From an uncultured Odoribacter sp. (lineage in GTDB: Bacteria; Bacteroidota; Bacteroidia; Bacteroidales; Marinifilaceae), in the NCBI GenBank assembly GCA_947176455.1, contig CAMWQQ010000080.1, forward strand, positions 1 through 6,917: a DNA stretch of 6,917 nt, read 5' to 3'. The position numbers and the translations under genes are program-made. Position 1 is the first letter of the stretch; each line of letters begins with the position of its first letter. Of this stretch, positions 1-5,327 are shown piece after piece. The notes under the pieces are model-generated. The model did not search any database. It saw only the letters and a program-made list of their open reading frames with translations, and was not told the origin of the DNA.

Positions 1-696
1 TTCTATGGAGAAATATTCAAAAGTCACAGCCTCGTCCAGGAAATTCCAGAAAATCAAATCCAGTCCCCGGTCCCGTTCCACCAGATTATCGTTTTCCATC
101 AAAGCCATGACTTTCTCCACAAACGGGAAATCCATGGCAAGTCCGAAATCCTTGGCATTGGAAGTGCGCAGGGCGACAGCAAATTCATTGTTCCCGATGA
201 CTTCCCGGGCTACCTCCTTGCCGTACTTTCTCGCGTTCAACGCCGTCACCAGGTTTTTCAGATTCATGGAATATTCAGCAAACTCTCTCACTAAAAGATT
301 GTCCGTCTCCAGCATATAATCATAGTACATCCAGCTCAGCACATTCTCCGGAGACTGCTCATAACGCAAATGCTCTCCCTTGAAGTCTGCAATAAACTCA
401 CGGAGATAGGAAGCAATCATCCTGTCAGGCTCCACGACTTCCTCCTCCAAGAGTTTCACCGGATAAACGGTTTCCAGCGTCAAATCCGCCTCCTGCTTGT
501 TCAACAGGCGCAACACCTGCCGATTGTCATTGGGCAGAAAAAACAGCTCGACCAATTTCTCGTCTCCCCCGCTGATATAATCTTTTAGCTGAGCCCGAAA
601 TTCCGACACGGTCAGCGACAATTTCCGATCGTCCCAGGCAATTTCCGGCAAACCCGCTATAAAAGCAATATAATTCACGTGTCCTATTTTAATCAT
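1..696 (-). CDS. DUF2764 family protein of the V-type ATPase operon (3' end beyond window)
   Basis: The frame is open from an ATG at 696 down to the left edge: 232 codons with no stop, so the C-terminus is missing. The N-terminus reads MIKIGHVNYIAFIAGLPEI, followed by an acidic, Leu-rich, mostly helical protein without signal peptide or membrane segment, so it should be cytosolic. Recognisable stretches include WDDRKLSL near residue 21 and MYYDYMLETDNLL around residue 112. I recognise it as the DUF2764 protein which in Bacteroidales lies between ATPase subunits E and A; its biochemical role is not established. Its ATG overlaps the TGA of subunit E (ATGA at 693-696), implying translational coupling in one transcript. 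The remaining ATPase genes (A, B, D, I, K) would be expected left of the window. The start is secure from the overlap; the family call rests on sequence and context. Confidence 0.85.
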   Translation of the reverse strand, partial: MIKIGHVNYIAFIAGLPEIAWDDRKLSLTVSEFRAQLKDYISGGDEKLVELFFLPNDNRQVLRLLNKQEADLTLETVYPVKLLEEEVVEPDRMIASYLREFIADFKGEHLRYEQSPENVLSWMYYDYMLETDNLLVREFAEYSMNLKNLVTALNARKYGKEVAREVIGNNEFAVALRTSNAKDFGLAMDFPFVEKVMALMENDNLVERDRGLDLIFWNFLDEAVTFEYFSIE

Positions 697-1343
697 TCTT
701 TATACAGCAACGCTTTCGTGAAGCTCCTCATATACTGATTGAAGAAGGTATCGAACAAGGCTTCCGAGAAAGCAATCTGATAACCGCCGTCTTTCGGCTG
801 AATCACAAAAGCCTCCTTGGTGTTTCCAACCTTCACCTCCAGTCCTTTGTCCAGCAACTCCTTGTATTTGGTTGCGACAAACTGTTGGAATGCCGCTTTT
901 TTCGCTTCCGGCAGAACCAGTTCCAGGTTCAAATTTCCGGAGGCGACATCCCATTTTTTCACAATCTCAACCAACAATTCCTGAACAAATGCCTCATCCT
1001 TGAAACCGGTTGCAGCCATTGTTCCGGAAACCGTCCCGGAAACAAGATTCGTCACAGCCTGTTTCAAGGCGGTGATTGCCTGCCGGGCGCTCAATGCCAT
1101 TTCCGACTCCGCCTTTTTCTTCAGATTCTCGGCATCCGCTTCCGCGTTCGCTTTCACTTCGTTTGCCTTAGCCTCTGCTTCTGCGATTAATTTTGCCGCA
1201 TCTTCCTTTGCACGGGCGATGATTTTCTCCGCTTCCTGATTTGCCTTTTCTACTCCCTCCTCATACAATTTCTTCGTCAAGACGTCTAATTTATTTTCCA
1301 TATCTGATATCATTTTGAATAATTTCTGGTTATCATAATGCAC
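693..1343 (-). CDS. atpE: V-type ATP synthase/ATPase subunit E
   Basis: Peripheral-stalk subunit E of a V/A-type rotary ATPase, which holds the catalytic A3B3 head static relative to the membrane sector. The N-terminal half is a long charged, Ala-rich helix with repeated A-K/E-A patterns (AKEDAAKLIAEAEAKANEVK, about residues 45-64 from the GTG) continuing to about residue 90, typical of the stalk coiled coil. The rest is a compact domain ending FTKALLYKE. There is no membrane segment. Start choice: an ATG at 1367 is open, but the GGAGG lies inside that extension and the proposed promoter would start transcription near it. The GTG at 1343 sits 8-9 nt after this GGAGG. The internal ATG at 1301 (MENKL) matches the usual family start and remains a serious alternative. 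The stop overlaps the next gene by 4 nt. Confidence 0.9.
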   Translation of the reverse strand: MHYDNQKLFKMISDMENKLDVLTKKLYEEGVEKANQEAEKIIARAKEDAAKLIAEAEAKANEVKANAEADAENLKKKAESEMALSARQAITALKQAVTNLVSGTVSGTMAATGFKDEAFVQELLVEIVKKWDVASGNLNLELVLPEAKKAAFQQFVATKYKELLDKGLEVKVGNTKEAFVIQPKDGGYQIAFSEALFDTFFNQYMRSFTKALLYKE

Positions 1344-1351
1344 AAAGCCTT

Positions 1352-1357
1352 CCCTCC
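1352..1357 (-). promoter_or_regulatory. Shine-Dalgarno site of subunit E
   Basis: On the minus strand the sequence reads AAAGGAGGGA, with GGAGG 8-9 nt before the GTG at 1343. A strong Shine-Dalgarno site is uncommon in Bacteroidota, so this one is informative. It favours GTG 1343 over the in-frame ATG at 1367, which precedes it, and over ATG 1301, which is about 50 nt downstream of it. Confidence 0.5.
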
Positions 1358-1371
1358 TTTTTTTCAAGCCC

Positions 1372-1403
1372 CCAAATTAGATACTTTTACTTTCATTTAC
1401 AAA
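1372..1403 (-). promoter_or_regulatory. Candidate Bacteroidota promoter for the V-type ATPase operon
   Basis: On the minus strand a TTTG (-33 box, 1400-1403) is followed after 20 nt by TAATTTGG (1372-1379), which matches the TAnnTTTG -7 consensus at five of six fixed positions. Spacing is as expected for the Bacteroidota primary sigma factor. Transcription would start near 1366, leaving a leader of about 20 nt with the GGAGG in it. The site lies in the gap after the YeiH-like gene, so the ATPase operon can be transcribed separately. The promoter is inferred from consensus only. Confidence 0.45.
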
Positions 1404-1458
1404 CAAATCGTCAGAATTAAAACGTTTTCAGTAAATATTTGTTATTCCCCCCTCTTTA

Positions 1459-2535
1459 TCACATCAATACCGGCACCAGATACCTCGTCAGCAAATAACC
1501 GCCACCGACCAACCAGACATAAAGCAAAAACGCCAGGACAAAAGGTTTTGCTCCTGCCTGCTTGAACTTGTCGAGACTGGTTTCCGTCCCCAAGGCGGTC
1601 ATCGCCATGGTCAGCAGAAAAGTATCTATGTATTCAATGGTACTGTTCAACGGAATCTCTTTCACCGTTTCCACGCCACACAAATACTGCAACAGCGAAT
1701 TCAAGCAAATGATTCCGATAAAACCGAAGGCAAACCAAGGAACGGTAATCTTGCTTTTCACCGGTTTCCCGTCCGGTCCGGCAATCCGTCGTCCTGCCAA
1801 CGCAAAACTCATCAGCACCAGCACCGGTGCCAGCATCATGACACGTATCATCTTGGTGATGGTTGCCGGTCCGGCAATTCCCAAAGCATCCGTAGGGTCC
1901 ATGGCATTTCCGGCACCCGCGACATGCGCCACCTCGTGCAACGTACTGCCGGTATAAATGGCAACGCCCATATTCCCCAAACCGTCCAGCAAGCCCAACC
2001 GGTACATCACTGGATACAGAAACATGGAAATCGTACCGAAAATGACCACGGTAGAAACCGCTATCGCCGTCTTGTGGCTTTCGCATTTCACCACCGGTTC
2101 CGCCCCCAGCACCGCCGCCGCACCGCAAATGGCGCTTCCCACCGACGTCATCAAGGTCGTGTCCCGGTCCAGCCTCAAGCACCGCCCCAGCCATATCCCT
2201 CCGAAAATCGTAACGGCAATGACAATCGCATCAATCAGCACGGCAGGCACACCCACGTCCGCCACCTGCGTCAGCGTCAACCTGAAACCATACAACACGA
2301 TTCCGGTGCGCAACAACTGCTTCGTGCAGAATTTGATGCCGGGCACCCAAGTTTCCGGCAAATGATTCCTCAAACTATTGGCGTACAACATCCCCAATAC
2401 GATTCCCACAATCAAAGGACTGAAAGAAAGGCTCTTCATGAAAGGAATCTCGGCAATATAAAATGCCGAACAAGAAAACAAGGCTATCAGCAAAATGCCA
2501 TGAAACGTATTTCCCCGGTTTTTACGACTGAACAT
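1459..2535 (-). CDS. YeiH/UPF0324 family membrane protein, putative sulfate exporter
   Basis: A full-length (358 aa) polytopic inner-membrane protein of the YeiH/YadS (UPF0324, Pfam Cons_hypoth698) family, annotated in databases as putative sulfate exporter family transporters; the substrate is weakly supported experimentally. Roughly ten hydrophobic segments are visible, starting at residues 13-30 and 38-55. Family landmarks are SPLIVGIVLGML (39-50), SAICGAAAVLGAEPVVK (about 134-150, the conserved Gly/Ala-rich helix break), TGSTLHEVAHVAGAGNA (about 195-211) and TITKMIRVMML (225-235), then a C-terminal block with TALGTETSLDKF. The ATG at 2535 gives a short basic N-terminus (SRKNRG), fitting a cytoplasmic start. 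The gene is GC-rich in places and looks native. It is followed by a 115-nt gap to subunit E without a convincing hairpin terminator. Nothing looks truncated or frameshifted. Confidence 0.9.
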   Translation of the reverse strand: MFSRKNRGNTFHGILLIALFSCSAFYIAEIPFMKSLSFSPLIVGIVLGMLYANSLRNHLPETWVPGIKFCTKQLLRTGIVLYGFRLTLTQVADVGVPAVLIDAIVIAVTIFGGIWLGRCLRLDRDTTLMTSVGSAICGAAAVLGAEPVVKCESHKTAIAVSTVVIFGTISMFLYPVMYRLGLLDGLGNMGVAIYTGSTLHEVAHVAGAGNAMDPTDALGIAGPATITKMIRVMMLAPVLVLMSFALAGRRIAGPDGKPVKSKITVPWFAFGFIGIICLNSLLQYLCGVETVKEIPLNSTIEYIDTFLLTMAMTALGTETSLDKFKQAGAKPFVLAFLLYVWLVGGGYLLTRYLVPVLM

Positions 2536-2574
2536 GGTCTATCTCTTAATTATTTTTTCACTTTTTTAGCCAAA

Positions 2575-2582
2575 CAAAGGTA
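2575..2582 (-). promoter_or_regulatory. -7 promoter box for the YeiH-like gene
   Basis: On the minus strand TACCTTTG is a perfect match to the Bacteroidota -7 consensus TAnnTTTG, about 40 nt before the ATG at 2535. No exact TTTG is found 19-21 nt upstream (the region reads TTTTTCCG), so the -33 box is weak. No strong Shine-Dalgarno site precedes the ATG; the leader is AT-rich, as is usual in this phylum. Confidence 0.5.
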
Positions 2583-2648
2583 AGATAAAAAAGTGGGATA
2601 CGGAAAAAATATGGCAACAGGTCTGATTCACAAAATCTTCAACAGAGA

Positions 2649-2909
2649 TTGGCACAAAAGAAAACTGTCGGGTTGTACCCCACAGTTACCCCGCAAGTGG
2701 AAAAAGTGTTATCTGCAATCGGGAAACATTCGCTCTCGACAAAAGAGATCATGGGAATGATAGGCCTGAAAGACAAAAGCAATTTTTTGGAACTTTACCT
2801 GTATCCTGCAATAAGGCATAATTTGGTGGAATCGATTTATCCGGAAAATCCGAAACACCCACAACAAAAATACCGTCTTACGGACAACGGGAAAGCTTTG
2901 CTGAAATAA
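2649..2909 (+). pseudogene. Stranded C-terminal winged-helix domain of a Fic-like/AAA_4-type protein, copy 1
   Basis: An 86-residue frame from a TTG at 2649. It has a short TVTPQV linker, then a winged-helix domain: EKVLSAIGKH, the STKEIMGMIGLKD helix-turn-helix, the NFLELYLYPAIRHNLVE recognition region, and a wing ending QKYRLTDNGKALLK. This matches the C-terminal domain of bacterial Fic family proteins and of AlbA_2/AAA_4 ATP-binding proteins, in which VTPQ repeats often form the linker. No Fic (HxFx(D/E)GNGR) or ATPase motif is present upstream. The frame stays open back to about 2589 without an ATG, so it looks like the tail of a larger lost gene. It is identical in DNA to the copy at 5467-5679. 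A small expressed DNA-binding peptide is possible, but decay is likelier. It converges on the transglutaminase fragment, with 28 nt between stops. Confidence 0.6.
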
Positions 2910-3184
2910 ATTTGTTCGGTTCAAAAAAGGAGCTCCCTCACTTCACCGCTCCCAGTCGCACGATTTTAGCCCGTGCCTGCTTGAATTGAGGCATCGCATC
3001 GCCAATGTCGGCATTGATGCATATCGGGTCGCAAACCACATAATGCTTGCCGTCCAATGCGAAATAATCCCCTTGCACCTCCTCGTCAAAACGGACTGCC
3101 GTTGCCAAAAGCAATCAGATTACGATTCACCACCACCTCCGCTGAAAGGTCGAGATTATGCCGGGAAGTCAGCCGTCTGGGTTC
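2676..3184 (+). repeat. Direct repeat, copy 1 (left flank of the AbiE module)
   Basis: Aligned at a constant offset of 2770 with 5446-5879. Bases 2684-3019 are identical to 5454-5789 (336 bp). From 3020 to 3106 there are six mismatches. At about 3107-3110 the alignment jumps by 326 bp and continues with 6203-6280 at offset 3096, with five mismatches in 78 bp. Left of 2676 and right of 3184 no clear ungapped homology remains. The repeat contains the winged-helix remnant and the broken transglutaminase fragment. Confidence 0.9.
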
Positions 3185-3193
3185 GGACGGAGA
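2938..3193 (-). pseudogene. Internally deleted 3' fragment of a transglutaminase-like gene
   Basis: This is a partial copy of the gene at 5708-6917. The 3' piece (2938-3109) corresponds to residues from about 333 to the C-terminus of the intact protein (numbered from GTG 6874); the 5' piece (3107-3193) corresponds to about residues 194-224. The intervening 326 bp are missing, which removes the putative catalytic Cys305 and His332 and shifts the frame, so reading from the 5' piece hits TGA just after the junction. The 3' piece also carries replacements in conserved positions (VHF to VRF, DPTY to DPIC). Before the homology ends, the 5' piece reads SESPSEPRRLTSRH where the intact gene reads LDVDSAEPRRLTSRH, so it may derive from a diverged paralogue or strain. 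It cannot make an active enzyme. Confidence 0.8.
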
Positions 3194-3232
3194 CTCGGAT
3201 ACACTTCGTAATCCTATCGACACCCATATCTT

Positions 3233-3246
3233 AATCTTGCAAGATT
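3233..3246. repeat. Perfect 14-bp palindrome
   Basis: AATCTTGCAAGATT reads the same on both strands and lies about 50 bp beyond the end of direct repeat copy 1. It has no loop, so it is a poor RNA hairpin and better suited to a dimeric DNA-binding protein or an element end. No second copy was found in the window. Confidence 0.5.
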
Positions 3247-3328
3247 TTTAAAGTCCAACGTTTAATCCGTGTGCAGATTTCGCTGTTTTACTTGGCTTTG
3301 GTTGTAGGTCTAAAAACACACTCTAAAG

Positions 3329-3357
3329 ATACTTATTTTTCTTTATAAAGGAAGTAT
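3329..3357 (-). terminator. Weak AT-rich hairpin downstream of the toxin gene
   Basis: ATACTT (3329-3334) and AAGTAT (3352-3357) can pair around an interior CTTTATAAAG palindrome (3341-3350), about 40-65 nt after the toxin stop on the minus strand. It is followed by only a short T-rich run. Almost no G-C pairs are present, so terminator function is doubtful. Confidence 0.25.
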
Positions 3358-3396
3358 ATTTGTTTAAAATTAGCATAAAATATCTACGCCATACCT

Positions 3397-4422
3397 TCAA
3401 TTTGCTGTTACCGTATTTTTAACCCTTTCTTGCAATTCTTCCATTCTTGCAATTAGCTGCTCAAATGACAAACTTTCTTGACCGTAAATAAAGTGTTCCT
3501 TCATACTTTGATAATCCTTTGCCCACTCCTTGATGATTGTGGTTGGCGGGATAAAATTAATGGTATTGGGATGATGAGTGCTATAATCGATAAATGGAAG
3601 TTTATTAAATATGCTTCGGTGTCTGATTATTTCATCGTATAGCGAGCGGTCAGATAGGGCATCTGTGCCAAATTGACTATCCATCATTTTTTCCAGGTCA
3701 TATAAATGTCGTGACATACGGAAACTTCTTGGCTTCTCCTTTTGGAATTCTTCATGAAGTAAGAACATCTTTTCCAAAAATGTCCTTGTCGGAATAACAG
3801 TATTGAAATTTACCGATATATCTTCAATGTCAGGCACTGATTCGGAAACAAATGAGCAGAGGTGTTTTTCTTCTACCGGTTCGTCCATAGAGAGGCAACT
3901 AATCTCGATTTTTACTTTGGGAAGTACGTACTCTGACGTTTCCGGTATAATGCTATTGTAGTTGACATAGATAACAGAGGGATGCGTATCGGTACGCAAT
4001 TCAAAAGTTTCTCCGTTTATCGCTTTTTCAGTTTCAGCTTCAATTGAAAAGCCTTTGATGTCAAAGGCAGACAATGCAGAATGCAATTCGTTGGGCAATT
4101 CACGTATGATATAATGACGTGCAGTTCTTCTTGCTTTTGCCAGCTGAGTGTTTGAAGTGCCATTTATAGCAAATCTTTCTTCTCTTTTCAAGGCAATGTC
4201 AATATCTTCACTAAAACGTTCTATCAATTGCCACCCTTTGGAAAGGGATGTTCCTCCTTTGAATGACATCAAATGGGCATATTGTGTAACAGATAGTGCT
4301 TTAAGTACCATTGTTACCCACCAATCTTTTTCAACAGCCAAACGAGGCAATCCTGTTTTGCTACTCGCGATATCTAGAATCTGTTGCTGTTCTATATTAT
4401 TGTTGTGTTGCCAATGTTTCAT
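3397..4422 (-). CDS. AbiEii/AbiGii family nucleotidyltransferase toxin
   Basis: Toxin of an AbiE-type (type IV) toxin-antitoxin or abortive-infection module, 341 aa, cytosolic, no signal peptide or membrane segment. It shows the DNA polymerase beta-like nucleotidyltransferase signature of the family (formerly DUF1814): FKGGTSLSKGW (residues 54-64), then SEDIDI (71-76) with the metal-binding pair Asp73 and Asp75. A third acidic strand, KVKIEIS, carries Glu173, and TFLEKMFLLHEEF (about 214-226) provides the conserved EK pair. Some family members transfer nucleotides to tRNA or other acceptors; the target here cannot be read from sequence. All key motifs are intact, so it is probably active. The ATG at 4422 lies inside the end of the antitoxin gene (26-nt overlap), which fits coupled translation. 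The gene is clearly AT-richer than its neighbours (3421-3480 has 22 G/C in 60), suggesting transfer. Confidence 0.9.
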   Translation of the reverse strand: MKHWQHNNNIEQQQILDIASSKTGLPRLAVEKDWWVTMVLKALSVTQYAHLMSFKGGTSLSKGWQLIERFSEDIDIALKREERFAINGTSNTQLAKARRTARHYIIRELPNELHSALSAFDIKGFSIEAETEKAINGETFELRTDTHPSVIYVNYNSIIPETSEYVLPKVKIEISCLSMDEPVEEKHLCSFVSESVPDIEDISVNFNTVIPTRTFLEKMFLLHEEFQKEKPRSFRMSRHLYDLEKMMDSQFGTDALSDRSLYDEIIRHRSIFNKLPFIDYSTHHPNTINFIPPTTIIKEWAKDYQSMKEHFIYGQESLSFEQLIARMEELQERVKNTVTAN

Positions 4423-5038
4423 TGTTTGACTTTATGATGGGTTTAATAATGGTTTGAATCCATGCGGGAGCAAGCAAGATGTCTTCACTGAACGTATGGT
4501 TGTCGTTTGCCTTTGTTATACATGCGGACAAAGCCGATTTCGTTTGTTCGGTGATATTTGCTTCTCCCAATTCTTTTAAAGCTTGTACAATTAATGGGAT
4601 TGTTTTTCCTTTATAGGCAAAATTTCTTGGTGCGGCATGCTTAAACTTGATGGCTCTTTTCCCAATTTTAATAGTTCGTGACGAACCGGTAGTGAGAAAG
4701 GAAACAACCATAGGCACCTGTGTCGACAATCCCAATATGTTGGCGGCGGTACTTCCCGTTGGCATAATTTCCACATGATCTCTTTCTGCAATTTCCTTGG
4801 CTACAGCTTCCATAGGGGGAGGCACCTCTCCGAATCGAGAATGCGTGGGTTTTAAGTATATCCCATGAGAAAGGTGTGTTATCAGTCCTTGTATGCGAGC
4901 TTGTAGTAAAATCTTTCTTATCGTTTCCACAGAACCATATTCTGCAAAATCGCCAAGGAAGAAGATAGAGTGTTCGGGACTCTCCTGCAAATATTTAAAT
5001 ATGGTCTGTTTTATATTGGTCCTCTGTGTGTTTAACAT
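4397..5038 (-). CDS. AbiEi-like (DUF6088 family) antitoxin
   Basis: Antitoxin and likely autorepressor of the AbiE pair, 213 aa, cytosolic. The N-terminus (about residues 8-65) is a winged helix: IFKYLQESPEHSIFFLGDF, then SVETIRKILLQARIQGLI (36-53) as helix-turn-helix, and a wing ending HGIYLKPTHSRFG. The middle contains MPTGSTAANILGLSTQVP (92-109), typical of DUF6088/AbiEi-like antitoxins, and a beta-rich block with TTGSSRTIKIGKRAIKFKH (116-134). The C-terminal helices end near WIQTIIKPIIKS. In characterised AbiE systems AbiEi binds inverted repeats in its own promoter through the winged helix and counteracts the toxin without forming a stable complex; that is assumed here by family. It is first in the two-gene operon and overlaps the toxin start by 26 nt. 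The start is the first in-frame ATG after an AT-rich leader with no Shine-Dalgarno site. Confidence 0.85.
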   Translation of the reverse strand: MLNTQRTNIKQTIFKYLQESPEHSIFFLGDFAEYGSVETIRKILLQARIQGLITHLSHGIYLKPTHSRFGEVPPPMEAVAKEIAERDHVEIMPTGSTAANILGLSTQVPMVVSFLTTGSSRTIKIGKRAIKFKHAAPRNFAYKGKTIPLIVQALKELGEANITEQTKSALSACITKANDNHTFSEDILLAPAWIQTIIKPIIKSNNETLATQQ

Positions 5039-5327
5039 ATATTAATACCGAATTATCTCAAAAATTCCGGTGCTAATTTAGGGCTTTCGTTTGATAAAAA
5101 GAAGAGTTGTGCAAGAAAAGTAGTAGTTATTTTTGGGGAAGTGACCTTCACTAAAAAAGGTTGTCACTTTTAGAGGGGTTAAACTAATATGATTTACGGT
5201 TATCCTCATACGAACGTTTTTATTGGCGTTTATAAGACGGATAAAGAAAGAATCCCCCGCTCCTTTTACTTTTTATTACGTTAATTCTTTTATCTTCTTT
5301 ATCTTCGCATTCGAAAAACCGAACGAT
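5039..5327. other. AT-rich control region upstream of the AbiE operon
   Basis: No gene is supported in these roughly 290 bases. On the minus strand it must hold the AbiE promoter. The best -7 candidate is TACTTTTC (5115-5122, one mismatch to TAnnTTTG), without a TTTG at the right distance. An inverted repeat at 5139-5169 lies just upstream. On the plus strand TATCTTCG (5300-5307) resembles a -7 box for the decayed frame that begins at 5328. Confidence 0.5.
5139..5169. promoter_or_regulatory. Candidate AbiEi operator: overlapping inverted repeats
   Basis: AAGTGACCTT (5139-5148) is matched by AAGGTTGTCACTT (5157-5169), whose reverse complement is AAGTGACAACCTT. Inside the left arm AGTGA-CCT-TCACT (5140-5152) is itself a perfect inverted repeat, giving three AGTGA/TCACT half-sites in 31 bp. 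It lies about 100 bp before the antitoxin ATG, next to the weak -7 candidate. Autoregulatory binding of AbiEi to promoter inverted repeats is known for the family; its use here is inferred. Confidence 0.4.

Larger units (their letters stand above)
3193..3396. other. AT-rich non-coding gap between repeat copy 1 and the toxin gene
   Basis: No credible gene. The frame on the minus strand stays open from the transglutaminase fragment to about 3246 (reading KIKIWVSIGLRS just ahead of the fragment), which could be more of a paralogue. The stretch holds a perfect 14-bp palindrome (3233-3246) and an AT-rich inverted repeat (3329-3357), then becomes strongly AT-rich before the toxin stop codon. It contains the right-hand boundary of repeat copy 1. 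Confidence 0.5.

Noticed and set aside
885..1239. Plus-strand frames opposite subunit E
   Set aside because: They are antisense images of the Ala/Lys/Glu-rich coiled coil (Phe/Ala/Ser-rich products) with no start signals.
1419..1428. AAAACGTTTT palindrome between the YeiH-like gene and subunit E, considered as a terminator
   Set aside because: It has no loop and only one C-G step pair per strand, with no following T-run in the transcribed direction. It is a chance AT-rich palindrome.
1924..2583. A long plus-strand open frame (219 codons) opposite the YeiH-like gene, and other long frames inside it (1562-1957, 1958-2365, 1634-2194 minus)
   Set aside because: They are shadows of a GC-rich, well conserved membrane protein gene. 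Their translations are low-complexity His/Arg/Pro-rich or shuffled and show no domain.
2986..3251. Plus-strand frames within repeat copy 1
   Set aside because: They run antisense to the transglutaminase fragment. The same kind of frame appears opposite the intact gene (5756-6276), so it reflects the codons of that gene.
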